This document shows, piece by piece, positions 12,071 through 23,795 of a stretch of 64,000 nt of DNA. The first letter of the stretch is position 1. The number at the start of each line of letters is the position of its first letter. A model generated the notes under the pieces. That model did no database searches. It was given only the letters and a program-made list of their open reading frames with translations, and was not told the DNA's origin. The position numbers and the translations under genes were made by a program. Source of the DNA: Cricetomys ansorgei (Eukaryota > Chordata > Mammalia > Rodentia > Nesomyidae); NCBI GenBank assembly GCA_026225945.1, contig JAMJFZ010000289.1:2286001-2350000 (forward strand), written 5' to 3'.

Positions 12071-12326
12071 TTAGTTATTTCATACTACTGTTACAAAATG
12101 ATGTACATGAGATGATTTATGGATGATAGGAATTTATTATAGTTACATAGTCAGGGAAGTTCAAAGTGATATGAACAAGCTGGGTGTCTGATGGTCACTG
12201 TCTGCTTTGTAGATGGTGTTTTCTATTATTTTTCTAATAGAAGAACACCATGCTTTCTTTGGCCCTTACAAGGTCTCATTCACAAACTCTCTACACTTAT
12301 GACCTTATAAAACCTTATATGACATT

Positions 12327-12341
12327 AAAAATTAAATTTCA
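12327..12341. repeat. Left target-site duplication of the B2 at 12342
   Basis: aaaattaaatttca at 12327-12341 (one extra A in the run) recurs at 12544-12557 just after the B2 tail. Confidence 0.85.
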
Positions 12342-12530
12342 GGGGTTGGAGAGATGGTTCAGAAGTTTAGAGCACTGACTACTCTCCCAGAGGTCATGAA
12401 TTCAATTCCCAACAACCATGTGGTGGCTCACACAACCATCTATAATGGCATCAGAGCCCTCTTCTGGTATGCAGGTGTTTAAGCCGATAAAGAGCTCATA
12501 TAAACGAAATAAATCTTTAAAAAAAAAAAG
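12342..12530 (+). repeat. B2 SINE
   Basis: tRNA-derived SINE. The head is 'ggggttggagagatgg', the A-box region lies just after it, and the B-box region is at 'catgaattcaattccc'. Then come 'aacaaccatgtggtggctcac' and 'agagccctcttctggtatgc', and it ends 'aataaatctttaaaaaaa'. The 3' portion 'ggtatgcaggtgtttaag' differs from the mouse form ('tgtctgaagacagc') and resembles the cricetid type. Flanking 14-base target-site duplications show a clean insertion. Confidence 0.92.
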
Positions 12531-12557
12531 AATCTTCTTTAAAAAAATTAAATTTCA

Positions 12558-12879
12558 AGCCATTCATTTTGAGGGTTACAAACATTCAGAAACAAGCAGT
12601 CACCGGTATTTACTCAGTATAACTCCCTATTTTGATTAATCATAGTGTTTCTCTTGAACTGATCATATATAGTTTCAAACTATATCACTTTACTTTTACA
12701 GTATAATAGTATGTCTCCACTATCTTCCCATGCTAATGTTTGTGTTAACGTGATCATGTGTTTTTATGTATGCTAAAACCCCCAAAATACATTGTCAGTG
12801 TTTTATTAAGCAGCCAATTATGACTTAAGTAAATAGAAATAAATCTCCTAGCTCAATCACGTGTATTGGCTGTTTTCCT
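12558..12879. other. Unassigned AT-rich sequence
   Basis: No gene and no named repeat seen. Confidence 0.5.
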
Positions 12880-13160
12880 TGTTGCTCCGACAAAGGTAAG
12901 GAAGGGAGGTTATGTGGGCTCACAGGTGATGTACAGACCTTCATTGTGTGGACGTGTGACGGGAGAAGTGTGGGACAGCTGGTTACTGTCAGGAAGCAGA
13001 GAGTGACGGATGCTGGCGTTGAGCCTCATTTGTCCACTCTCTTTTCTCTGCTAGTATCTTCCCACCTCAATGAACCTACCCTTGATAATCTCTAAGGCCT
13101 GCCCAGCGGCTTGTCTCCTAAGTGACCCGAGATCCTGGCAGGCTGACAGTCAGTTCTAAT
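12880..13160 (+). repeat. Rodent medium-reiterated repeat, class uncertain
   Basis: The phrases 'ggttatgtgggctcacagg', 'cttcccacctcaatgaacc', 'tgataatctctaaggcctgcccag' and 'ggcttgtctcctaagtga' form a series I recognise from a very common rodent interspersed repeat. I cannot name it with certainty. A related copy lies at 61000-61350. It could be LTR (MaLR-type) or DNA-transposon derived. Confidence 0.5.
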
Positions 13161-13449
13161 CCCTTCATTTATCATTGAGGCAACTTCCATGTGACTACTT
13201 GGCAGTTCACAAGAGGACTGTGATAAGCTCTGAACCTTGTCTCAACCAGCGCCCGCAAGATACCTGTTTGAATTGTGGCCATTCTTCCAGTGTTTCTCCA
13301 TGACCTGATGACCGTTACCTAATGCTCTCACAGAAAGTTAAACTAATGGACCACCTCACATTGGATTTTGGACCTCTAAAACTTCATTTATATATAGACT
13401 TAGGTATCATATTTCATTCATCATTTCAAAGATGTCTTCTTACGTCTGG

Positions 13450-13640
13450 TGTTATAGACTGAATTGTGTCTTCCTGATAGTCATATGTTGAAGTCCTAAC
13501 TGCTATAATAAAAATGCAGCTATGTTTGGGTATGGGGTCCTCTACAAGGTAATTAAGGTAAAATAAATTTGTGGACTGCAGTCCAGTATGACTGGTCCTT
13601 ACACAAAGATGCAGAAGAGGGTACAGAATAAAAAACTTGT
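13450..13640 (+). mobile_element. MLT1-type MaLR LTR fragment (ERVL-MaLR)
   Basis: It begins 'tgttatagactgaattgtgt', then 'catatgttgaagtcctaac', 'ggtaattaaggtaaaat' and 'ccagtatgactggtcctta'. These are the characteristic 5' half of the mammalian MLT1 LTR. The 3' half is missing. It is an ancient, non-functional remnant of an endogenous retrovirus-like element. Confidence 0.75.
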
Positions 13641-16295
13641 GGAGGTAGTGTAAGAAAACACCTTTGTTGGTTAGTTTTGTGTTAACTTGAGCCTTGCAAT
13701 TTAAGTTAAAGGTCTTAATTTGTATTTGCTCATCATTTTAGCGATTCTATTTCATTATTTTCGGTGTTATAGGTATAATTGAGTATATTATGCTGAAACT
13801 TGTGGGTGTACTTGAGGGTATTTTAGGGTGAAATTAACGTTTGATTGGTGGACGTGGCTTGTGCGCGCCCATCAGTGTGTGCACACAGTCCATTGTACTG
13901 CGGACCTTGTTAGTACAAAATGGGAAAGAGAAGGGATTCTCTTTGTCTTCCTTACTCTTGGATTGAGATACACGCCTTTGGACTTGGATTACATCATCAG
14001 CTCCCTTTACTTCTAGAACTGAATTGTAATATCAACTTTCCCCGGGCAGCTTTGCAGGAAGCAGAGTGAAGATTTTCAGACTCCAGAGGAAGCTCTGGAA
14101 TTGTGGGAACCTATTCCTCATAGCATGTAAACCAAACCCATAATGAGTAAAAATGGGTCAACACATACACATGTATAGACACATACAATACAGAGATGAA
14201 CATCCATGTATGCATAACACGTCATGCAGAGTGCACTCACATTAGATAGAAATGATTTGTTACGTTATAGTATACATATCTAATATATCCTATTTGCTCA
14301 GTTCCTCTGAAAACTCTAGGTAATAAAATGAGAATGAAACAAACCGAAAAATATTTTCTGGGGGGGAACCTCAGAAATTTTTCTAACCTCCAAAACTATG
14401 AAGAAATACCTTGTAGACATCCACTTTATAGAGAAAGTAACAGTGGCTAGAGAAGGTAAGTCCATACACCTTACACAGTGCCTGAGAAATCTGACATTTT
14501 TCTCTCTTTTAGTGCCCACAATGCTGTGCACGCATCGTGTTCTCATCTGCCATTTAGAAGTCACTCTTTCTGACTATTTTGCTGCAGGTAGTTTATGGTT
14601 TCCTTTGATTTTGAGTTTATACTGTTTGGTATATTTTGTATATTCCACCAAGTTTGAAAGAAAAAGATCATTATTAGGGAAATACTTAGAGCATCTCTCT
14701 CTCCCTCTCTCTCCTCTGTCTTTTTTTTTCTGGGACTCTAGTTATAAGCACTTGAAGTCACTTGATATGCCATGGACAGCTGAGTCTCTGTTCCTGTTTG
14801 TGCCTGTTGATTGTTTTCAAGTTTCTGAGTTTCTGCTACCCCATCTTGGATTTTAGTGTCTTTTCTTTGACAGTGAATATTGTTCACCACGTCCATTTTA
14901 TTTTAAGTTTCATGTCTTATATTTTTCAAGAGGGCAAGTCTAGTTGCTTTAATGCAGTCAGAGGTAGAGAACCAACAGCTCAGTTGCTTCTTAGTAGTCT
15001 GTACATAAATTATGATGTAACAGGGTAGCAGTTCTACAACAGGAGTGTCTTCCTGTTTGTCAAATTTTATGTTTTGCTAACTACTAGATACATTCGCACC
15101 CAAGACAAGTATGAATTCGCACTACCATATACATTATGTGTGTCACTAAGAGTATATAGAAATTCCAGAACTCCATGCGATCATGCATGCGATCATAGCT
15201 GTGTTCACATATCCTAGAACATGTACCCAAAGTGCATGGTACCTAGAGGTGGCATCCATGTGATATGTGTAAGTCTTGGAGGATGTAGGAGACAGGACCT
15301 GATATTTCTTTTGAGACTTGGTTTTGGAATTGAGCAGATGCACAACCTGTGCTGCATGTGCTTTGGAATGTATTTGTGCAAATAGAATGCACTGAAATTA
15401 AAACATTAATCATGAAGCATTTATTCAACATATACAATGTTCAAAAAATTGTGGCTGCTTGTAAAGTGTTTATGCTTATCACTTGGCTAAGAAATTTCTC
15501 ATCCAGTTAGGGAAACCAAGCAGAAAAGCGAGATAGATAATGAGTGCATATTGGTGTTCTAGATTGTGTTCTGAGCTCAGCGCTTTTGCCATAATACCAT
15601 CACAAGTGCCCAGTGGGATTCACTTGCTCTGGGGTACTTTCCCGAGACCCTAAGTCACACATATGGTGCTCTCATAATGCCAGGCTGGGCACCATTTTCT
15701 CTTCAGAAAAGAGTGATGCTCCTCTTGACACTTGTCCTACTGCTTATGGGCGGAGAGCAGCTTACTCAGACTGAAGCTGCTTCCTCAACTCAACCCTAGC
15801 ATGAGTCCCATGCAGCTACAGGCATGCACTGGGTCGTGGCCTTTGTTCTCTTAATCCATCTTTAAATCCTTCATCTGAAGATCTTTCTGTATGAAGGCAT
15901 AAGAAGAGGCACCCTAGAGCAGTGTATGGTACAGAAGGAAGGGCTCTATGTGAGCAGAATGCCTGAGAAGAGGATGTTTGGAAGCAGATATGTAATCTTG
16001 CCCTGGGCACACTGATCAGCAAGGAGTATCACTCCAAAGTTATTTGATATGTGTAATATATCTTTTTGTAATTAGCTGAGAATAGTTTGTATTGTATAAC
16101 AAATAATGTCAGACTGAACATTACGAAGTAATTTAAAACTGAAATATAGTTATTTAATCTAATATAAAATGTCCTTTAAATAAGCAGATGTTACTTCACC
16201 TCTCTTAACTTCCTCTCTTGTCCATCACTCTTCATCTCAGGGTAACTTATATCCTCTGCAATGTCAGTTATCTTGAAAAATAAAGTATTGCTGTT
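13641..16295. other. Unassigned sequence, no gene seen
   Basis: About 2.6 kb with no named repeat. Minor features are a C/T-rich run at 14695-14732 and a doubled 12-mer (catgcgatcatg) at 15174-15196. Frames reach 152 codons at 14398-14856 but show no protein-like domain or splice context I can support. Confidence 0.5.
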
Positions 16296-17520
16296 AATTC
16301 TTTGATAGTTTCATACAAGCATACCACTCTGTTTTAGTCATGTTCTTCCCCCACTCCTTCCCAACACCTCCCAGAACACCCTTCCCAGGACCCTCCTAAG
16401 TTCTTCTTCTCTATAGTCCAGTAAGTACCATCGTGATGCCCAAACATTCATGGGGGTGGGGGCATCCAATGGAAGATAGTGGATTGATTACACTATTAAA
16501 GAAAATACACAACACACACACAAACACACAGCAGCAGCAGCAGCAGCAGCAACTTTCAAATGATCTTAAATTAGGGGTGAAGCCAGATAAGCCCATCCCC
16601 TCCATGCTGGAATGCTGACTGGCTTGTTCTGGTGTAGGTCTTGTACAGCCGAGTATAGCTGTTGTAAGTTTATGAGTATAGCCATCCCCTCATGCTGGAA
16701 AGCATTGTTTTGGTCTAGCCCTCCCTGATTTCTGGCTCTCGTAATCTACCAGCTGCTTCTTCCACAATGACCCATGACCTTTGGGAGGAGAACGATATAG
16801 AAGATGTCCCATTTATGGCTGAGAACGTCACCGACACTTACTCTCTGCACTTTGACCAGTGGTGAGTTTTTATATTAACCATCATCCACTGCACAAAAAA
16901 TCTTCTCTGATGGTATCTGAAAGCTTCACTGATCTATGGGTATAGATATTATGCCTATTTAGCAAAATAAAAACAGTAGTTTTACTCTGGATCCTATAAG
17001 CTCCTCAGCCTGGAGTTCTTGTCTCCATTTGTAGCATAAGACAAGAATTTCCTCCTGTGAACTGGTTCTTAAATCCAATCAGAAAGTGGTTGGTTACCCC
17101 TATAATATTCATACATAGTCATATTTTGCCAAGCAGATCATTACTGTAGCTTCAAGAGTTCACAGCTGAGTAAGACAGTCGACTTTTTTCCTTATCAGTA
17201 GCCTGCATAGAACCTTCTATGCAGAGAGAATGCCTCTGAACAGTACCAATTTGATTTCTCCATGTCTTGTTACCAAATTGAGTGGTATCTCCAAGAATAG
17301 GATCTTACTATCAAGTTCTCATGGACAGCCAAGAGCAATGGCAATAGCCTGTGATGTTTGGGGTTATCTGAGATGCCTTTAACTGAAAACTCAAGGGGAG
17401 GTATCCCACATCTACCATGGACTTTATATTCAGCTACCTCTGGCTTCTGGAAGAAGCATTATTTTTATGTAGAGTAACTCCAACTTTTTAAGCATAAAAC
17501 TACAACTATACCATTGGGAA
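16296..17520 (-). mobile_element. L1 (Lx-type) 3' UTR, antisense
   Basis: The plus strand begins 'aattctttgatagtttcatac', the complement of the Lx L1 3' end. 'catgctggaatgctgactggc', 'tcccatttatggctgag' and 'actctctgcactttgaccag' follow, then 'atctatgggtata'. This is the rodent Lx 3' UTR read backwards. The 5' part of the element is missing. A (CAG)n expansion lies within it. Confidence 0.75.
16529..16551. repeat. (CAG)n trinucleotide repeat
   Basis: About eight CAG units, preceded by CA-rich sequence (acacacaca). It lies in L1 3' UTR sequence, so the polyglutamine frame it opens is not a gene. Confidence 0.9.
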
Positions 17521-17639
17521 AGGGCCTAATGTTATCTGATTTCATGAATATAAATATAAATGTGAAGCTTATAAAACTGTACCCTTTGTTCTATACTGTG
17601 TCCCCTCATATTTCAGACACTATGGCACTGGGGTTCTAA

Positions 17640-18185
17640 ATGCATTTCCTTATGCCCATGGAGAAGTGTAGCTCTTACTCTTTATCAGATAAGCCTTTTC
17701 CCCAGCAGATGGACACTTTTACAGAAATCCACAACCAGTCACATATAGAGGAAAAAGTGAGTGTGGATTGCCTAACACCAAGTTATACGTCTCCAGTGCA
17801 GCCCTGTAACCAAGGCTCAGGACACACTGCAGAAGAGGGGGAAGAAAGATCATAAGAACCAGATGATCGGGACGTCTGCTGGGAGATAGTGGCTGAGAAG
17901 CTGTACCCATAGCTTCAAACAGTACTGTTGCCTGAACAAGATCAGTCTAAAGACAACACTGGCAGACACACCAACATGGACAGGGAAATTCCGCATGGTC
18001 CGAGCCCTAGATGAAGAGCTACAGGTGATTGAATGAGACTCAGTCTCCTCTGGGGGCAAGTGCCCTCATAGGTGGTCCAATCCCAAGTGAGCATCCCTGG
18101 TCACATGTATATTAGTGCAAAGCTAAATGGACTTGTTGGGCTATATGTACATATACACATATATAATTGCAAATATATATGTAAG
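17640..18185 (+). mobile_element. L1 (Lx-type) 3' UTR, sense
   Basis: The phrases 'aaccaaggctcaggacacac', 'gcagaagagggggaagaaag', 'gaagctgtacccatag' and 'gggcaagtgccc' match the Lx 3' UTR in sense orientation. It is homologous, inverted, to 16296-17520, and directly to 20755-21425. It ends in an AT-rich tail (atatacacatatataattgc). No open frame survives. Confidence 0.7.
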
Positions 18186-18189
18186 AAAT

Positions 18190-18900
18190 GACAAATTTTC
18201 AACTGAAGGGGCAATACCATTTTACATTCCCACAAGAATAGAATTTAGTCCCCATTTCCCTATACCTAATATTGCCAGCAGTTTTGACTTTTTCTGTTCT
18301 AATATTTATGTAGTGTTAATTCATAATTATTTTTAATTTTAATTTCTCTAATGACATGCAATATGAAAAGAATTTTGATATGTTTATTTGCCAACATATT
18401 GCAAATATTTTTAATACTGTCTTTTGGCTTCTATGTACTTTTGTTCCTTTTCTGACATTTTACTATACTTCTAATATATATCAAGGTATTATGTATTAAA
18501 ATATTGCTAATATTATACTTAACATTGCTAATGTATGTATCTTCTTTGTCTAGATGTCTGTTCAAAATTTCTTATGTTAATAGTTTGTATTGATCTTAAT
18601 CAGTTTTATCATTTTTTATTTCTCTCTTATTTCTGGGTTTTATGTAGTAACTCACCTACATTTTCCCTTGCATTGTAGTCTAAGCATTTCCCAGTTTTAC
18701 ATTTCACATTTATGATTGTGACCTATTTGGGGTTGTTTTTTGAGAAAAGTGTAAAGCCTCTCTAGAACTATACACATGGATACACAAATTTCCATCTTCC
18801 TTTATTGAAAAAAAATCATCCTTTTTCTTGAACTGACTTTGATTTTACTAGGGATGACATTTTGTCTTTCACTTCAATGACATTTTGTAGATTTTAAAAA
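18190..18900 (-). mobile_element. Old L1 LINE 3' UTR, antisense
   Basis: The plus strand reads as the complement of an old L1M 3' end: 'aataccattttacattccc', 'attgccagcagttttgac' and 'aatttctctaatgacatgc'. The remainder is T-rich and decayed. Confidence 0.6.
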
Positions 18901-19584
18901 TAATTTGAAAAGTAGGAAAAACAAAACAATGTATATAAGTCAGGGGTTTCACTGTTTGGATAGTTCCTATCCTTCCCTGGATTAATCAACAACCCTCAAA
19001 AATAGAATAATTGCTGATTATCCTGCCTAATGGCAGTAGGAACTTTTTGGAAAACATTTGAAATCATGGTATTTGAGGCGGATTGCCACGCAGTGCTGAT
19101 GAACAGGAAGACACCAAGAGACGCCCTGCTGTTCCGGGTAGGGCTGTGAAACACTCTGGCACTGACCGGACCCCCAAAGAACAAAGTTATGTTTTTAACA
19201 ACAGAAATTGCACTGAAGCAGGGGACAGATCTTCCCCAGTAGCTGTTTTATTCCCTAAGAGCACACAGGGTCCCCCTTCCTCTTTATATGTCAGTAGAAA
19301 TTACAAAGCCGTTCCCCTCTCTTGGCTAAGTGTCTTTCAATGCACAAGTTAAGTCTCCTCATTGCAGGTGACTAATATGTTTTGTTTGCTGTTTGTTTCC
19401 TTGTTTTTTAACCTACCAATATCACAAAATGTCAGAAATGGGACACAGATGGATGGAAGCCAAAAAATATTAACAAAATAAACAAGAAAATTGTGGTGAA
19501 ACAGAGGTGCACATGTTAGAAATGTGATAAACATTTGCCTTTGCTATATAAATAAAGGGCTCAAACCAATTGCCATTGATCCTG
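18901..19584. other. Unassigned sequence, no gene seen
   Basis: The plus-strand frame of 89 codons at 19083-19352 has no recognisable domain. Nothing else stands out. Confidence 0.5.
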
Positions 19585-19682
19585 CCATGCTATCTCCTCT
19601 TCCTCTTTCTCCTCCTCCTCTTTCTCTTCCTCCTCCTCCTTTCTTTTCCTCCTTCTCTCTCCTCCTTCACCTTCTTCTTTTG
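19585..19682. repeat. Polypyrimidine (CCT/CTT)n tract
   Basis: Nearly pure C/T with cctcct and cttctt units, abutting the tail side of the B1 at 19683. It may have grown from that element's tail. Confidence 0.85.
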
Positions 19683-19823
19683 GTTTTTGAGACAGGGTTT
19701 CTCTGTGTAGCCCAGGCTGTCCTGGGACTTGCTTTGTAAACCAGGATAGCCTCTAACTCAGAGATCCACCTGCCTCTGCCTCCTGAGCACTGGAATTAAA
19801 GGTCTGGGAAACTATGCCTGGCC
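19683..19823 (-). repeat. B1 SINE, antisense
   Basis: It starts 'tttttgagacagggtttctc', then 'gtagcccaggctgtcctggg', 'gagatccacctgcctctgcc' and ends 'actatgcctggcc'. The 'gtgtagccc' variant differs from the 10592 copy, so at least two B1 subfamilies are present. Confidence 0.92.
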
Positions 19824-20754
19824 TATTTTCATCTTACAACTCATAACAGGGCATAGAACTATTAGGCACAGATGAAGATAGAAGTCACATAGATTAAACA
19901 TGACAATCATGTAAGATGATTTAGAGGCATCAGAAGCCAAGAACATTTCTCTAAGTATGCTTGCCAATATTTTTTCATCTGGCTTACACATAAAGTTGGA
20001 GTTAGTCGTACCCTGAGCATATTAGTGCCCACATTTCAATTTATATGCAAGCAGTACCACTTCCTGTGAAGAAGGAGGCAGAACTGGATGACTTTTGAGA
20101 TGACCTGGTTTAAACCCATATCAGTTTATCAGCTAAAGTTTGTTGAATGTTTTGTAGTAGGCCTTTAACATATCATCAGATGAATTCTGAGGCTGAGGAT
20201 TGCCTAGGAGTAGCAAGCCACAAACTAGTAGACATGATCTGTAGCAGGGCGTTGAGAGTTGGTAAAAGTATTTGTTTGGTTTTGGAAGAAAGATACCAAA
20301 AAAATTACACATTCTGGGAGAAGGCAAGACCTCCATAGACAAGTCCACATCTGACTGTTGGATTCCATTAGCAATCAATGGTGTGACTTGAAGCAGAACA
20401 CCCTCCCTCTGAAAGCCAGCTGGTGGGAACCTGGTGAAGTGCATGCAGTGACCCTTACCTCATAGCATGCTGGAAGTTTCCACTGAGATGATGTTTGGAC
20501 AGAACTTTATCTCCATGGTTTGCAAGGAGTAAGCAGCCTGTGTCCTTTTCAGTTATGAAGCTCAGTCCCAGGGCCCTATTCTCAGTGCGGGTGCCACTGT
20601 GGGAAGAGGAAGCTCCAGCCAGTCATGTATTAGACAGTGAAAGGGAAGAACTGAGAGCTGCGTCCTCATTGTTCCTCAAATCAATGGATATAGAAAGCCA
20701 ACCAACAATGGCTAGTTTACTAAACCAGCGTAATCCCTAACAACAATCTTTAAA
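19824..20754. other. Unassigned sequence, no gene seen
   Basis: Opposed frames of 60-100 codons overlap here and none looks coding. The right part (from about 20450) may be upstream L1 3' UTR sequence of the element at 20755. Confidence 0.45.
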
Positions 20755-21425
20755 CGTCTCTCCTTATACCCACTGAGGAGTGTAGTCTTCACTACACTTC
20801 ACTTCAGGAATCTTTTTTGCAACAGACTGAGACCATTATAGAAAACCACAGTCAGTAAAAATGCTGAGTTGTGAAGCCCAGGCCCAATGGATACATCAAC
20901 AAACACACTCACTCCTGCAGCTAAGGCTCAGGGAACATTGCAGAAGATGGGGCAGAGAGAGCCAGAGGGCCAGGGACTTTGCTCTGTGTTTGTATCCCCT
21001 AGTACCACCAGAAGCTGTACCCATGATGTCTCAGCAACAATGTGAGCTGAGCAAGGATGACACCAATGAACATGCCAAACTTAAAGGTAAAAGCCCATGA
21101 GGCCTCAGCCCTGAACAAAAACTAGAGGCAACTGAAGAAAGCTGGGAGCGGAAGGGGTGGTCTTCTCTAGGGAAGGCAATTGCTTGTCCAGTGCCAAAAG
21201 GTTAGTCCTAAAAAAGGTACATACAGTTAATATTATATATGGAATCAACAAGTTACATTTAGGAATATACAAATAACAATTAACAATGAATTAAACAAAT
21301 AACGATTAAGAAAAGAAGAAGCCGTGCATTTAAAGAGGGGCACAGGGAGGGGTCTACGGGAGGGTTTGGAAAGGGAAAAGAGTAGGCAGAATGTTATAAT
21401 CAAATTATTCTAGGAAAAAAAAACC
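20755..21425 (+). mobile_element. L1 (Lx-type) 3' UTR and 3' end, sense
   Basis: The phrases 'aaggctcagggaacattgc', 'agaagctgtacccatgatg', 'actgaagaaagctgggagcgg', 'ggtggtcttctctagg' and 'tgtccagtgccaaaaggtt' follow the Lx 3' UTR. It closes with 'gggagggtttggaaaggg' and an A-rich tail near 21415. It is the same family as 17640-18185 in the same orientation, and truncated at its 5' end. Confidence 0.78.
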
Positions 21426-21431
21426 GTATAG

Positions 21432-21525
21432 TTTGTGTCCTCAGTTTCTTCACCTGTTAAATACGAGGCTTTGACCAGGTAGGCATGAATGTTTCCTTAC
21501 AATTCTTTGATCTACAATTTGGTTC
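21432..21525 (-). repeat. MIR-type ancient SINE fragment, antisense
   Basis: 'cctcagtttcttcacctgttaaat' is the complement of the MIR core side. 'tttccttacaattctttgatct' continues in the manner of a MIR3-like variant. A similar piece lies at 31975-32075. Confidence 0.5.
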
Positions 21526-21782
21526 AGCCCTTTTATCCCAGTACTGCCCGCCCACAGGAAATCTCAAGAGACAATGAAGTTCATTGAACAGAACTTCCCA
21601 GTGGGTAAGGGAAATGGGCCAGACTTTCCTGCAAATGTGTGGCCTTCAGTCTTCGGCAAGAAAGGCTTTTTTTTTTTTTAATTTTATAAATCTTAAATGG
21701 AGTAAGTCTAAGCTGTGAGAAGTTTAAAACGCTCCCCTCCCCCAGTCCAGTATTACTTAAACCTGGTTAATCATTACTGCAC

Positions 21783-21890
21783 CTACGGGCAGGGAAAACA
21801 GGTATCTGAGGCCCAGAGGACAAGGGTGTGGGAAAATAGGAGAAAGTCAAGGGCAGAATCAAGTTTGAACCTCCTCCTCTCTTTTAAAGA
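21783..21890 (+). repeat. MIR SINE fragment
   Basis: 'ggtatctgaggcccagagg' and 'gggcagaatcaagtttgaacc' align with the two conserved parts of MIR in sense order and spacing. It is short and divergent. Confidence 0.45.
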
Positions 21891-22714
21891 GTTGAGCAGT
21901 TGCCAGAAGGCCTTGGAGGGCAGGTTGGAGCACTGGCCTGCAGATGGATCCCTCCTCCCCACTCTCTGCTGTCGCCCATGGCAACCAAAGCCAGGAGAAC
22001 ACACAGGTAATTCAAAGGGAGGCCATCGAGGACTCCCACTTTCTTAGCAGGTTTTCTAAAGTATCAGTAGTTTATGTTAGCTGGAGTGAATGTCTGAATT
22101 TAGGCTTCAAAAATATTCCTCTTCCCCCACCCCAATTTGTATAATTACTGTTTTTTTTTTTCCTCCAAAAGTCTTTCAAAATACTATAATTAACAGATTG
22201 GCAGATAACCCATATAACCACAGTTAAGGCAAATATAGTATGCAGCTGTCTTTGCATTAAGTGATTAAATCAAATAGCACAGTTTTGAAGTACATTTATA
22301 AAGCATAAATTTACCTCCTGGCAAAACTGTCTCAAGAAACACACCCTGCACCCTGCACCATCTGTTCTCTCAGTCTTAATGCCATATTTCCCAGGATGCT
22401 AGTGATGGAGAGCAGAGCAGAACTGCCAGATGTGCACAGCCAGGAGTTGCTGGGGGATCCTTCAGAGTACACAGCGACTCCTGGATTCTCCTACAGATAC
22501 TCAGGGTTACTCAACCCTGCATCTCATATGTGTACAGATGATATGCATACATGACCCAGGTGATGCACATGAATTCAGCCCAAGAAGGTCTACCATTTTG
22601 ATATCTTGAGAATATAGATACTTTCCATGAAGGTAATATATAGATATGATTTGAAATGCAATTTTCAAGTACTTACACTTTTGTTAAATTTGGGGGGTTA
22701 AACTATCCATTAAA
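21891..22714. other. Unassigned sequence, no gene seen
   Basis: No named repeat. Frames under 70 codons. Confidence 0.5.
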
Positions 22715-22812
22715 CAATAATTAATTCATTTCCTATAGGATCTACTAGGTACTAAATACTATGGATAATGCTAATCCTTACCCTCTTAGAACTTACAATC
22801 TAGCCCAGAAGT
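22715..22812 (+). repeat. Possible L2/MIR-type ancient repeat
   Basis: 'actaggtactaaatactatgg' and 'cttagaacttacaatctag' resemble the L2-type phrases 'gctaggtactgg' and 'ggagcttacattctag'. It is weak but in the right order. Confidence 0.35.
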
Positions 22813-23109
22813 CTTTTTTTAACATACAACTTTAATTAAAGTTGATGGCTATAACACAGCGTACAAGCTCACACAAGCATAGCCTCAATTAAGGTTTATA
22901 AAATAAAGTATGAATTATCTCAAATATATAAATGTAGTGAGTGAAAATGGTAGCTAGAGCCTGCCCCACACAGCCGTAATTCAGTGGATGGAACAGTGAA
23001 GAAACCTGAAGGTGAGTGTAGAAAGAAAAGCTAAATGATGCAGGCTATTTCATGGGGTCTCAGGGATACCAAGCAGGTACTGAGATTGGAAGAGTCTGGA
23101 CTTAGAGAC

Positions 23110-23212
23110 TAGAGCAACGGTTATCAACCCTGGTTGCTTATCATAATCTGTTCTGGAACCTTTTAAAAACATCCATGCTCGGATTCAAGCCCATATCAAT
23201 TCATTAGAAACA
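23110..23212 (+). mobile_element. MER5-type (hAT-Charlie) DNA transposon remnant, cut by B1
   Basis: 'cggttatcaaccctggttgc', 'ataatctgttctggaacctttt' and 'catatcaattcattagaaac' match the left half of MER5A. It stops exactly where the B1 begins at 23213, and the right half is not seen after that B1. It is a non-autonomous DNA transposon of pre-placental-radiation age. Confidence 0.7.
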
Positions 23213-23371
23213 CTAGCTGGACAGTGGTGGCACATACCTTTAATCCCAGCACTTGGGAAGCAGAAACAGGAGGATCTCTGTGAGTTCAAGGACAGCTTGG
23301 TCTACAGGGTGAGTTCCAATACAGCCAGAGTTACAACAGAGAAATCTTGTCTCAAAAAACCAAAAAATAAA
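23213..23371 (+). repeat. B1 SINE
   Basis: The sense B1 reads 'cagtggtggcacatacc', 'taatcccagcacttggg', 'tctctgtgagttcaaggac' and 'tctcaaaaaaccaaaaa'. The 'agagttacaacagagaaa' segment is the complement of the variant in the 10592 copy, so the two belong to one subfamily. Confidence 0.93.
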
Positions 23372-23624
23372 TAATGCAAGAAACAGGGCTTTCCTGTTTT
23401 CCTCTTTTTAATGTCCTTGGGGGATCATTATAATAATCCCTACCCTGTAGAAGGTGATATTTGGGCTAGACTGCAAGACTTCCAAGGGAAGACCACAGGA
23501 GTGACAATGAAATCAAATTTGTATTCAAGCTCCCAATCACATTTTGAGTGCCCAACAGTCCCATGGACCTAATGATTAAGGTATGAGACTACACAGAATT
23601 CGAATCTCTACTGTCTGTCTATTG
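23372..23624. other. Unassigned sequence
   Basis: No gene or named repeat seen. Confidence 0.5.
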
Positions 23625-23795
23625 GGTAGTTGCCAGTGGGCAGAAGCCCTTGGCAGTCAGAAGAGGGTATTAGATACCCCGGAACTGATTGTGAGCTGCC
23701 TTGTGGTTGCTGAGATTCAAACCCAGGTCTTCTACAAAAACAAAACAACAACAAAAAATATGCTCTTAACCACTGAGCCAACTTTCTAGGCCCTA
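23625..23795 (-). repeat. B3 SINE, antisense, with internal A-rich expansion
   Basis: The reverse B3 phrases are 'gtcagaagagggtattag', 'gagctgccttgtggttgctg', 'gattcaaacccaggtcttct' (B-box side) and 'ctcttaaccactgagccaa'. Between the last two, where a normal copy has about 12 bases, an A-rich stretch (23735-23760) is inserted. Confidence 0.8.

Noticed and set aside
12342..12420. tRNA-like heads of B2 and B3 elements as possible tRNA genes
   Set aside because: They continue into SINE bodies, and the cloverleaf stems are not preserved. They are retroposed SINEs, not tRNA genes.
16433..16618. Plus-strand frame with a polyglutamine run
   Set aside because: It is produced by the CA and CAG repeats inside an antisense L1 3' UTR.
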